Positions 50,784 through 58,487 of a DNA stretch of 64,000 nt are shown piece after piece. The DNA comes from Streptomyces griseocarneus. GTDB lineage: Bacteria > Actinomycetota > Actinomycetes > Streptomycetales > Streptomycetaceae. The stretch covers positions 62,001 to 126,000 of the forward strand of contig PENC01000008.1 in the NCBI GenBank assembly GCA_003674045.1, given 5' to 3'. The translations under genes and the position numbers were made by a program. The notes beneath the pieces were generated by a model that was given only the letters and a program-made list of their open reading frames with translations, ran no database searches and had not been told where the DNA came from. Positions within the stretch are counted from its first letter, which is position 1, and each line of letters starts with the position of its first letter.

Positions 50784-52202
50784 GTGATCGCTCACGACGG
50801 TATGTACATCGGTGGCAGCTGGCGGCCCGCGCTCGGCACCGGCGCCATCGACGTGGTCAACCCGGCCGACGAGCAGGTCATCGGCAGCGTGCCGGCCGGT
50901 TCCGCGGAGGATATCGACGCCGCCGTGGTTGCGGCCCGCGCCGCCCTGCCCGGCTGGGCGGCCGTCCCGCCCGCACGCCGCGGCACGTATGTCGCCGCGC
51001 TGCGGGACCAGCTCGTGGCCCGGAGGGACGAGTTCGTGGCGACGATGACCGCCGAGCTCGGCGTGCCCGTCGGCTTCGCCCGGCGCATCCAGACCGGCGT
51101 CCCCATCGCCGTCTCCGGCTCGTACGCGGAGCTCGCCGCCACGTACGTCTTCGAGGAGCGGATCGGCAACTCGGCCGTGTACCACGAGCCCGTGGGTGTC
51201 GTCGGCGCGATCACGCCGTGGAACTACCCGCTGCACCAGATCGTCAACAAGGTGGCCCCCGCGCTGGTGGCCGGGTGCACGATCGTCCTCAAGCCCGCCG
51301 AGGACACCCCGCTCACCGCCCAGCTGTTCGCGGAGTGCGTGGCCGCGGCGGAGATCCCGGCGGGTGTGTTCAACCTCGTCACGGGTCTCGGCCCGGTCGC
51401 CGGGCAGGCGCTCGCCGAGCACCCGGGCGTCGACCTGGTCTCCTTCACCGGCTCGACCGAGGTCGGCAAGCGCATCGGCGCGGTCGCGGGCGGCGCCGTC
51501 AAGCGCGTGGCCCTGGAACTGGGCGGCAAGTCGGCGAACGTGGTGCTGCCCGGCGCCGACCTGGCCAAGGCCGTCGCCGCCAACGTGGCCGACGTCTGCC
51601 GCAACACCGGCCAGTCCTGCAACGCCCTCACCCGACTCCTCGTCCACGCCGACCAGTACGAGGAAGCCGTCTCCCTCGCGGCCGCCGCGGTCGCCTCGTT
51701 CGCGCCCGGCGACCCGACCGACTCCGAGGTCCGCGTCGGACCGCTGGTCAACGCCAAGCAGCACGCCCGCGTCCGCGCGTACATCGACAAGGGCGTCGAG
51801 GAGGGCGCCCGCCTGGTCACCGGCGGCTCCGCCGCGCCGGAGGGCCGGGAGAAGGGCTACTTCGTCCGTCCGACGGTCTTCGCCGACGTCACCCCGGAGA
51901 TGACGATCGCCCAGGAGGAGATCTTCGGCCCGGTGCTCTCCCTCATCCGGTACGAGGACGAGGACGAGGCGGTACGCATCGCCAACGGCACCGTCTACGG
52001 CCTGGCCGCGGCCGTGTGGGCGGAGGACGAGGCCACGGCCGCCGCGTTCGGCCGACGCCTGGAGGCGGGACAGGTCGAGATCAACGGCGGCGGCTTCAAC
52101 ATCCTGGCCCCGTTCGGCGGCCACAAGCAGTCGGGCATCGGCCGCGAGCTGGGCGCGCACGGGCTGGCGGAGTACCTCCACACCAAGTCGCTCCAGTTCT
52201 AG
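50784..52202 (+). CDS. NAD(P)-dependent aldehyde dehydrogenase
   Basis: A 472-aa ALDH. Markers: PWNYPLHQIVNKVAPALVAGCTIVLKPAEDTPL (cofactor site), FTGSTEVGKRI, the general base Glu in LELGGKSANVVL, the catalytic Cys in NTGQSCNALTR, and the PFGGHKQSGIGRELGAHGLAEYLHTKS end. The GTG 50784 start has GGGAGAAGG upstream; ATG 50802 is an alternative. Oxidises an aldehyde to the acid, and is likely co-expressed with the alcohol dehydrogenase 91 bases downstream. Substrate is unknown; the family includes betaine, vanillin and fatty aldehyde dehydrogenases. Confidence 0.93.
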   Translation: MIAHDGMYIGGSWRPALGTGAIDVVNPADEQVIGSVPAGSAEDIDAAVVAARAALPGWAAVPPARRGTYVAALRDQLVARRDEFVATMTAELGVPVGFARRIQTGVPIAVSGSYAELAATYVFEERIGNSAVYHEPVGVVGAITPWNYPLHQIVNKVAPALVAGCTIVLKPAEDTPLTAQLFAECVAAAEIPAGVFNLVTGLGPVAGQALAEHPGVDLVSFTGSTEVGKRIGAVAGGAVKRVALELGGKSANVVLPGADLAKAVAANVADVCRNTGQSCNALTRLLVHADQYEEAVSLAAAAVASFAPGDPTDSEVRVGPLVNAKQHARVRAYIDKGVEEGARLVTGGSAAPEGREKGYFVRPTVFADVTPEMTIAQEEIFGPVLSLIRYEDEDEAVRIANGTVYGLAAAVWAEDEATAAAFGRRLEAGQVEINGGGFNILAPFGGHKQSGIGRELGAHGLAEYLHTKSLQF

Positions 52203-52293
52203 CCGTCGCCACCGGCGGCACCCCGCGGAGATCGCCGGAGCATACGTCCCCCGAGCCGGGGCGAGCCGAAACGAGCCGAGAGGAAGCACCGCC

Positions 52294-53388
52294 ATGGTCC
52301 GTGCCGCCGTCCTGCCCGCCGTGGGCGCCCCGCTGCGGATAGCGGAGATCGAGCTGCCCGAACCGGGCCCCGGGCAGGTGCGGGTGAGGCTCGCCGCCGC
52401 CGGGGTCTGCCACTCGGACCTCTCGCTCTCCAACGGCACCCTGCGGCAGCCGGTGCCCGCGGTCCTCGGACACGAGGGCGCGGGCACGGTCACCGCCGTG
52501 GGCGAGGGCGTCTCCCGAGTGGCGCCCGGCGACCGGGTGGTGCTCAACTGGGCGCCGTCCTGCGGCGCCTGCCACTTCTGCGGGCTCGGAGAGCCCTGGC
52601 TGTGCGCGGCCTCGGGCGCGGCGGCCACCACGCCGTACGCCCGGCTCGCCCACGGCGGCGACGAGCTCTACCCGGGCCTGGGCACCGCCGTGTTCGCCGA
52701 GGAGACCGTCGTCGCGGCGGACGCCGCCCTCCCCCTGCCGGAAGGCGTGCCGCTGACGGAGGCGGCGCTGCTGGGCTGCGCGGTGCTCACCGGCTACGGC
52801 GCCGTGCACCACTCCGCGCGCGTCCGGCCGGACGAGTCCGTCGCCGTCCACGGCATCGGCGGCGTGGGCCTGGCCGCCCTCCAGGCCGCGCGGATCGCGG
52901 GCGCGGACACGATCGTCGCCGTCGACGTGTCCCCGGAGAAGGAGCCTCTGGCCCGCGCCGCCGGGGCCACCGAGTTCGTCCTCGCCGGCGACACCACCGC
53001 GAAGCGGGTCCGCGAGCTCACCGGCGGCCACGGCGCCGACGTGGCCCTCGAGTGCGCGGGCCGCGCCGACGCCATCCGTGCGGCGTGGTCGTGCACGCGC
53101 CGGGGCGGCCGTACCACGGTCGTCGGCGTCGGCGGCCGCGACCAGCAGGTGACGTTCACGGCCCTGGAGCTTTTCCATTTCGGGCGGACGCTTTCCGGGT
53201 GCGTCTACGGAAACAGTGATCCGGCGAAGGATCTGCCGGTGATTGCGGAGCATGTGCGGGCGGGGTTGTTCGACCTTTCTGCCATGGTCACCGGGCGGAT
53301 CGGGCTCGAGGGGATTCCTGAGGCGTTCGCGGCGATGCTGGCCGGGCGGGGTGGGCGGTCTCTGGTTGTTTTTCCGGGCGCCCAATAG
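52294..53388 (+). CDS. Zinc-dependent alcohol dehydrogenase (MDR family)
   Basis: A 364-aa medium-chain dehydrogenase. Catalytic zinc ligands: Cys in AAGVCHSDLS, His in LGHEGAGTV, and a further Cys from the GCAVLTGYGA region. Structural zinc: CGACHFCGLGEPWLC. The Rossmann motif is GIGGVGLAALQAARIAGAD. It oxidises a primary alcohol to an aldehyde with NAD. With the upstream aldehyde dehydrogenase it forms an alcohol-to-acid pathway. The ATG at 52294 has GAGAGGAAG upstream. Codon use in the last 60 codons is less GC-rich than in the body of the gene. Confidence 0.92.
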   Translation: MVRAAVLPAVGAPLRIAEIELPEPGPGQVRVRLAAAGVCHSDLSLSNGTLRQPVPAVLGHEGAGTVTAVGEGVSRVAPGDRVVLNWAPSCGACHFCGLGEPWLCAASGAAATTPYARLAHGGDELYPGLGTAVFAEETVVAADAALPLPEGVPLTEAALLGCAVLTGYGAVHHSARVRPDESVAVHGIGGVGLAALQAARIAGADTIVAVDVSPEKEPLARAAGATEFVLAGDTTAKRVRELTGGHGADVALECAGRADAIRAAWSCTRRGGRTTVVGVGGRDQQVTFTALELFHFGRTLSGCVYGNSDPAKDLPVIAEHVRAGLFDLSAMVTGRIGLEGIPEAFAAMLAGRGGRSLVVFPGAQ

Positions 53389-53426
53389 CTCGGTCGGCGG
53401 CGTAGTTCCGCGGCTGCCGGTCCGTT

Positions 53427-53469
53427 GTGGTTGCTCGCGCAGTTCCCCGCGCCCCTTACGGGGCGCACC
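53427..53469 (+). repeat. Dispersed intergenic repeat, copy C
   Basis: The core TGCTCGCGCAGTTCCCCGCG followed by CCCCTT, in the same orientation as copy A, is here followed by a GCGCCCCTTACGGGGCGC hairpin. It lies at the 3' end of the alcohol dehydrogenase gene and before the convergent DUF2165 gene. Confidence 0.75.
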
Positions 53470-53470
53470 C

Positions 53471-53992
53471 CTACGGGATCTTTTCGCCCCTGCCCGGGAG
53501 CTGGATCAGCAGCAGGACCACGCCCGCCAGGACGAAGTTGCGCCATGCCGCCTGGAGGCCGTTCCATTTCGCGGACTGCCACATGGCGAACCACTCGCCG
53601 CCGATGGCGATGAAGCCCGCGCCGAAGAGCAGCATGAGCATCAGCAGACCCAGCGTGCTGATCCTCCGCGCCGCCCGGTGGGCCTTGGAACCGCGCAGCC
53701 ACAGCAGGGTTCCCGCGATGAGCACCAGCGCGGTCAGTGTCTCCCAGATGATGATCGCGACGTAGACGATGTCCTGGAGCGTGTGGTTCGTGACGGCCCG
53801 CCACATCAGGTCGTCGTCCTTGAACGTCGTGTCCATCGCCATGACGTGCCGGACGAACTCCCGGTTCGTGTCGAAGTCCGTCATGTTGCCGAAGGCGACG
53901 AGCGCGATGTACAGCGCCACGGTCCCGGTCAGTACCGCCGCCGCGACCGGCAGCGTTCCCCACCGCCCGGCTCGTTCCTGCCAGTTCTTCAT
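53471..53992 (-). CDS. DUF2165 family small membrane protein
   Basis: A 173-aa membrane protein with four helices (about residues 15-35, 68-92, 107-125, 140-160). The characteristic sequence is ALVAFGNMTDFDTNREFVRHVMAMDTTFKDDDLMWRAVTNHTLQDIVYVAIIIWETL, as in DUF2165, followed by FAMWQSAKWNGLQAAWRNFVLAG. The family function is unknown. GGGAGGT precedes ATG 53992. It is downstream of the GntR gene on the same strand, across 104 bases. Confidence 0.85.
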   Translation of the reverse strand: MKNWQERAGRWGTLPVAAAVLTGTVALYIALVAFGNMTDFDTNREFVRHVMAMDTTFKDDDLMWRAVTNHTLQDIVYVAIIIWETLTALVLIAGTLLWLRGSKAHRAARRISTLGLLMLMLLFGAGFIAIGGEWFAMWQSAKWNGLQAAWRNFVLAGVVLLLIQLPGRGEKIP

Positions 53993-54096
53993 CGTCCGAC
54001 CTCCCACCCGCGCTTTTCGGCCAGCCCCTGCCGTCTGCATGCCCGTACGCGCGCTCCAGTACGCCCTGACCGGCGGGTTTCCCCGGTTTTCAGGGG

Positions 54097-54846
54097 TCAG
54101 CGGGCCTCCATCGTCACGGTGAAGGAGAAGCGGTCGCCCCGGTAGTGGATCCGCGCCACGTCCACCACTCGGCCGTCCTCGTCGTAGGTGACCCCCGTGT
54201 AGTGCAGGATCGGGCTGAGCAGCGGGACGCGGAGCAGACGTGCCGTCTCCGGGTCGGCGAGGCGCGCCTCGACGGTGTCCGTGATACGGCTGATGCGTAC
54301 GCCCACCGCGTCGCGCAGCACCTTCGTCATCGGCCAGCGGGTGAGGTCGGCCAGGTCGATGCGCTCGGCGAGCTCGGGACGCACCAGGTTCTCCGCCCGG
54401 TTCGTGGGCTCGCCCGTGTGCTCGTCGCAGCGCAGGCGGCGATAGGCCATTGCCTCGTCCAAGTCGGGGAAGTGCTCCGCGAGCTCCGCCGGTACCGTCG
54501 TAGGTCCGTGCCCGAGGACCTCCGTGCGCTCCCCGGACTGCTGGGCGACGATGGCGTCCACCGAGCCCAGCAGCCGGACCGGGGAGCCGCGCCGCGCGCT
54601 CGGCTCGATGAACGTGCCGCGCCGCCGGTGCCTGCTGATGAGCCCTTCCGCCTCCAGCTCCTTCAGCGCCTGCCGCATGGTGAGGACGCTCACGCCGTAG
54701 TGCTCGGCGAGGGCGTCCTCGGTCGGCAGCCGCAGCGGGTCACCGGCGCCGCGCCCGAGTATCGAGGCGCGCAGCGACTGCGACACCTGGTACCAGAGCG
54801 GCAGCTTGCGGTTGAGCGCGACGGAGTCGGGGGCGAAAGTGGTCAC
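54097..54846 (-). CDS. GntR family regulator (HutC/UTRA type), candidate regulator of hmgA
   Basis: A 249-aa regulator. N-terminal winged HTH: LPLWYQVSQSLRASILGRGAGDPLRLPTEDALAEHYGVSVLTMRQALKELEAEGLISRHRRRGTFI. The C-terminal UTRA effector domain (about residues 90-249) ends with LSPILHYTGVTYDEDGRVVDVARIHYRGDRFSFTVTME. HutC-type proteins respond to small acids or sugar phosphates. The start is GTG 54846, 42 bases after the hmgA stop, so the two form an operon; feedback control of homogentisate breakdown is a reasonable inference. Confidence 0.9.
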   Translation of the reverse strand: MTTFAPDSVALNRKLPLWYQVSQSLRASILGRGAGDPLRLPTEDALAEHYGVSVLTMRQALKELEAEGLISRHRRRGTFIEPSARRGSPVRLLGSVDAIVAQQSGERTEVLGHGPTTVPAELAEHFPDLDEAMAYRRLRCDEHTGEPTNRAENLVRPELAERIDLADLTRWPMTKVLRDAVGVRISRITDTVEARLADPETARLLRVPLLSPILHYTGVTYDEDGRVVDVARIHYRGDRFSFTVTMEAR

Positions 54847-54888
54847 AGGGGCTCCGGCTGTACGGCTGCTTCGGCGGCTGGCGGACCA

Positions 54889-56223
54889 TCACCGGCGGTA
54901 ATGGCGCTCCAGACCTTGCCATACGCCGTCGTATCCCGCCTGCAGGTGGTCGGCGCTCCGGGCCCGCCCGGTGGTGGTGATGGGCCAGCGGGTCTCGAAC
55001 ATGAAGGCCAGGCCGTCGTCCACCTTCTGCGGCCGGAGCTCGGCCGCGCTCGCCGCCTCGAAGGTCGCGCGGTCGGGGCCGTGCGCCGACATCATGTTGT
55101 GCAGCGAGCCGCCGCCCGGTACGAAGCCCCCTTGGCCACCGGCCTTGGCGTCGTAGGCGCCCTCGATGAGCCCCATGTACTCGCTCATCACGTTCCGGTG
55201 GAAGTACGGCGGCCGGAAGGTGTCCTCGCCCACCAGCCAGCGCGGTGCGAAGACCACGAAGTCCACGCCCGCGAGCCCCGGGGTGTCCGAGGGGGAGGTG
55301 AGCACGGTGAAGACGGAGGGGTCGGGGTGGTCGTAGCTGATCGTGCCGATCACATTGAAGCGCCGCAGGTCGTAGACGTAGGGGACGAGGTTGCCGTGCC
55401 AGGCCACGACGTCCAGCGGGGAGTGGTCGTACGTCGCCGTCCAGAGGTTGCCGCAGAACTTGTTGACCACCTCGACCGGTTTCTCGGCGTCCTCGTACGC
55501 GGCGACCGGCGCGAGGAAGTCACGGGCGTTGGCCAGCCCGTTGGCGCCGATCGGGCCGAGGTCGGGGAGGCGGAACGGCTGCCCGTAGTTCTCGCAGACG
55601 TAGCCGCGGGCGAAGCCTTCCAGGAGCTCGACCCGGAAGCGCACGCCGCGCGGGATCAGCGCCACGTGGCCGGGGTCCGCGCGCAGCAGCCCGAACTCCG
55701 TGCGCAGCAGCAGCCCGCCGCGTTCGGGGACGATGAGCAGCTCGCCGTCGGCGTCGCTGAACACCCGGTCCGTCATGGAGGCGTTGGCCGCGTAGAGGTG
55801 CACGGCCATGCCGGTGCGCTGGGTGACGTCACCGTTGCCGCCCAGCGTCCACAGCCCGGCGACGAAGTCGGTGCCTTCGGCGGGGTCGGGCAGCGGGTTC
55901 CAGCGCAGCCGGTTGGGGTCGGGCACGGAGTCGGTGAAGGGCGCCGTGCCGAGGGCGCCGTTGTCGGTACGGGTGAACGGCGGGTGCGCCGCGGAGGGCC
56001 GGATGCGGTAGAGCCACGAGCGCCGGTTGCTGTGCCGGGGCTCTGTGAACGCGGTGCCGCTCAGCTGCTCCGCGTAGAGCCCGAGCGGCGCGCGCTGCGG
56101 GGTGTTCCGCCCGTGCGGCAGCGCCCCGGGAACGGCCTCGCTGCTGTGCTCGTTGCCGAAGCCGGTCGAGTAGGCCAGTGCTTCGGCGGCCTTCCGGGCC
56201 TGCTCGTTGCCCGTATCGCTCAT
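54889..56223 (-). CDS. hmgA: Homogentisate 1,2-dioxygenase
   Basis: A 444-aa dioxygenase, the length of the family. STGFGNEHSSEAVPGALPHGRNTPQRAPLGLYAEQLSGTAFT is the typical N-terminus. Iron ligands are visible: PYFHRNVMSEYMG (His and Glu) and GGSLHNMMSAHGPD (His). It opens the homogentisate ring to maleylacetoacetate in tyrosine and phenylalanine catabolism. No HppD, FahA or MaiA gene is nearby. The promoter TTGACG-17-TACGGT (56259-56287) with an overlapping CCTA/TAGG repeat lies upstream. Co-transcribed with a GntR gene. Confidence 0.95.
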   Translation of the reverse strand: MSDTGNEQARKAAEALAYSTGFGNEHSSEAVPGALPHGRNTPQRAPLGLYAEQLSGTAFTEPRHSNRRSWLYRIRPSAAHPPFTRTDNGALGTAPFTDSVPDPNRLRWNPLPDPAEGTDFVAGLWTLGGNGDVTQRTGMAVHLYAANASMTDRVFSDADGELLIVPERGGLLLRTEFGLLRADPGHVALIPRGVRFRVELLEGFARGYVCENYGQPFRLPDLGPIGANGLANARDFLAPVAAYEDAEKPVEVVNKFCGNLWTATYDHSPLDVVAWHGNLVPYVYDLRRFNVIGTISYDHPDPSVFTVLTSPSDTPGLAGVDFVVFAPRWLVGEDTFRPPYFHRNVMSEYMGLIEGAYDAKAGGQGGFVPGGGSLHNMMSAHGPDRATFEAASAAELRPQKVDDGLAFMFETRWPITTTGRARSADHLQAGYDGVWQGLERHYRR

Positions 56224-56247
56224 CGCGTGCTCCCAGAGCCGATGGAT

Positions 56248-56287
56248 TCCTATGGGAGACCGTAGGATTCCGGGCCGGGTACGTCAA
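56248..56287 (-). promoter_or_regulatory. hmgA promoter (TTGACG-17-TACGGT) with TCCTA/TAGGA operator-like repeat
   Basis: On the minus strand, TTGACG (56282-56287) and TACGGT (56259-56264) are 17 bases apart, followed by a TCCTA-N10-TAGGA inverted repeat (56248-56252 and 56263-56267) across the -10 and start point. It is a good promoter match, and the repeat is where a repressor would bind. The downstream GntR or the TetR at 56312 are candidates. Confidence 0.6.
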
Positions 56288-56311
56288 TGGATCAGGGACG
56301 GGGCGCGCCGT

Positions 56312-56926
56312 TCAGCGGCCCGCGGCGTATCCCACCATCCGGAGCGCCAGGTCCGCGTAGAGCTCGCCGACCTCGTCCGGGGTGCGTTTGCCCTCGGAGT
56401 TGAACCAGCGGGCGACGTCGATGCACAGGGAGATCACGGCGAGCGTGGTGCCGGGTACGTCGGGCACGGCGAAGTCGCCCGCCGCGACGCCGTCCTCGAT
56501 GATGCCGCGCACCGTCGCGTCCGTCTCCCGGCGCAGCCCGACGATCTCGGCGTAGTGCTCCTCGCCGAGCGCCTGGAGCTCGTACTGCACGACGCGCGCG
56601 GTGGTGTGGTGCTCGGCGTGCCAGCGGACGAACGCCCGCACGGCGGCGGCGAGCCGCTCCGCGGGCGTGCCGTCGCGGCCGCTCTCCCGCCGCAGGATCT
56701 CCAGGGCGAGCCGGTGGCCGACGCCGCTGATCCGGTAGAGCAGCTCTTCCTTCGTCCGGTAGTGGATGTAGAGCGCGGCCGGGCTCATGCCCGCGCGGCC
56801 CGCGATGTCGCGCGTGGTCGTCGCGTGATAGCCGCGCTCGGCGAACGCCGCCACCGCGGCGATCACCAGCCGCCGCGCGGCGTCGGGGGTGATCTCCGCC
56901 CACTGCTCACTCTGCTCGACGCCCAT
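56312..56926 (-). CDS. TetR/AcrR family regulator (KstR2/FadR-like)
   Basis: A 204-aa TetR regulator. HTH: RLVIAAVAAFAERGYHATTTRDIAGRAGMSPAALYIHYRTKEELLYRISG. The C-terminal domain, with RAFVRWHAEHHTTARVVQYELQALGEEHYAEIVGLRRETDATVRGIIEDGVAAGDF, resembles KstR2 and FadR-like regulators, which bind acyl-CoA or CoA-thioester ligands. The start ATG 56926 is chosen; a GTG at 56965 is possible. It lies 88 bases upstream of hmgA on the same strand, so it may regulate hmgA or a distant lipid gene. Confidence 0.9.
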   Translation of the reverse strand: MGVEQSEQWAEITPDAARRLVIAAVAAFAERGYHATTTRDIAGRAGMSPAALYIHYRTKEELLYRISGVGHRLALEILRRESGRDGTPAERLAAAVRAFVRWHAEHHTTARVVQYELQALGEEHYAEIVGLRRETDATVRGIIEDGVAAGDFAVPDVPGTTLAVISLCIDVARWFNSEGKRTPDEVGELYADLALRMVGYAAGR

Positions 56927-57033
56927 CCGCAGCCCCGCTCTCCGGCCCCGCCGCGGCCACTCCACGGCGAACGCCCACCATACCGCCGGGGGGTGAGCGG
57001 TCGCTTAGGGTACGGGCGGCCCCGGTCGGCCGC

Positions 57034-58359
57034 TCACCCCACCACCTTCCCCGCCAGCAGCACCACCCTCGCCAGTTCCTCGTGGCAGATGTCGCTGTGG
57101 GCTCCCGTCGGCGGGCCCCCGTGGGAGACGACCGAGGACGCGTCGACGTTCACGCAGTCGTTCGCGGGGATGCCGTCGCGGAGGACGTCCGCGACGGGGA
57201 CGCCCGAGCAGGCGGACACGGACTGCAGTCCGTCGTGGCCCAGGGCGCCCCACCGGGAGTCGTCCAGGCCCAGGACGGAGTCGTCGTCGCGGGAGGCCAT
57301 CGACGCCAGGGGGTAGAGCACGCCCAGGGCCGTGTCGTGGCTCGAATAGCAGCAGACCAAGGGGCCGTCGATGCGGTCGTAGAGGTCGCTCAGGGCCCCG
57401 CCGCGGTCCGTCGCGAAGGGCAGGCTGGAAGTGAACGCGTAGTGCGAGAAGGCGCCCTGCAGCAGCGTCACCGAGGCCACCGGGGAGCGGCCGTCCGGCA
57501 GTCCGGACAGGGCGAAGGACACCAGCCGGGCGCCGAAGCTGTGCCCGACCAGATGCACCCGCAGGGCGGGGGAGGAACCGGCGAGGCCGCCCAGGAACGG
57601 GCCGAGGCCGTCGTGGCCGACCGTGCCCGCCCGCCGCTTCATCGTCCAGTACGAGATCTGGCGCAGCAGCTCGAACGCGCCGTGCCACAGCCGCTCCATG
57701 CCGTCCACCACCCCGCCGAACAGCGAGGCGGGCAGGGCGCCCACGCTCTCCAGCGCCGAGGCGAAGTCCCCGCACACCTGCCGGGCGTCGGCGGTGAGCA
57801 TGGCGGGCAGGGGGCCCGGCCCGATGTCGTACACCCCCGGCACCTGGCCGTTCGTGGCCTGCGCCCCGGGCACCAGCCCGCGCGCGAGCGTGACGAACTC
57901 CTCCAGCCGCGCCGGGTCGTCGGGCCGCTGGGCCAGCAGCTCCGACAGCCGGTCCACCGTCGCCTCCCGGCAGGGCAGGAGACGGACGAGCCCCTCCCGG
58001 GTGGCGGGGTCGAGCCCCGTGCGGGCCGCCCCTTCCGTCTGCTGCGGGAAGTGCGGGACCGGCTCGTCCGGGAAGTCCATCGACGGCCAGATCACCCCGG
58101 CGTAGCCGACCCGGCGCCCGGCCGCCTCCGCCCCTCCCGCCGCCAGCAGGTGCGGGAACGGGGCGAAGAAGGTGCTGTAGAGCCGCGTCGCCGACGAACG
58201 GTCGTTGTTCCAGCCGTGCGCGAACATCACCAGGTCGGTGACGCCTCGTCGTGCCACTCCCTGCGTCAGCGCGTCACGTTCGGCCGGATCCGGATGCCCG
58301 TCCTCGTCGAACGTCAGCTCCCAGTACGGCTCCACGCTCATACCTGATGTGTCCGACAC
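57034..58359 (-). CDS. Putative alpha/beta hydrolase (esterase-like), function unknown
   Basis: A 441-aa protein. The N-terminal VTDLVMFAHGWNNDRSSATRLYSTFF is the oxyanion-hole strand, and LRVHLVGHSFGARLVSFALSGLP is a GxSxG-type nucleophile elbow. A long middle insertion (about residues 90-230) has no recognisable domain. The His expected at the end may be in GHDGLQS or ICHEELAR. There is no signal peptide. GGGGG precedes GTG 58359. It is preceded by promoter TTGACA-17-CAATTC. I do not recognise a closer family. Confidence 0.7.
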   Translation of the reverse strand: MSDTSGMSVEPYWELTFDEDGHPDPAERDALTQGVARRGVTDLVMFAHGWNNDRSSATRLYSTFFAPFPHLLAAGGAEAAGRRVGYAGVIWPSMDFPDEPVPHFPQQTEGAARTGLDPATREGLVRLLPCREATVDRLSELLAQRPDDPARLEEFVTLARGLVPGAQATNGQVPGVYDIGPGPLPAMLTADARQVCGDFASALESVGALPASLFGGVVDGMERLWHGAFELLRQISYWTMKRRAGTVGHDGLGPFLGGLAGSSPALRVHLVGHSFGARLVSFALSGLPDGRSPVASVTLLQGAFSHYAFTSSLPFATDRGGALSDLYDRIDGPLVCCYSSHDTALGVLYPLASMASRDDDSVLGLDDSRWGALGHDGLQSVSACSGVPVADVLRDGIPANDCVNVDASSVVSHGGPPTGAHSDICHEELARVVLLAGKVVG

Positions 58360-58382
58360 GCCAAGTCCCCCTTGTGCGGCCC

Positions 58383-58411
58383 GAATTGTGCGCGCATCGT
58401 CCCGCTGTCAA
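58383..58411 (-). promoter_or_regulatory. Promoter TTGACA-17-CAATTC for the alpha/beta hydrolase gene
   Basis: On the minus strand, TTGACA (58406-58411) and CAATTC (58383-58388) are 17 bases apart, giving a short leader of about 20 bases to the GTG at 58359. Confidence 0.55.
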
Positions 58412-58426
58412 GGGGGCCTGTCCAGC

Positions 58427-58460
58427 CGTGCGGCACGGGTTCACACTCCCGTGCCGCACG
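58427..58460 (-). terminator. 13-bp hairpin terminator after the erythromycin esterase gene
   Basis: CGTGCGGCACGGG (58427-58439) and CCCGTGCCGCACG (58448-58460) are perfect arms around loop TTCACACT. It starts 28 bases after the gene's stop on the minus strand. Confidence 0.75.
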
Positions 58461-58487
58461 ATGTTCACGAGGTGAACGGCAGGTGCA

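Noticed and set aside
50712..52631. A 639-codon minus-strand open frame over the aldehyde dehydrogenase
   Set aside because: Antisense shadow of an ALDH with full catalytic residues.
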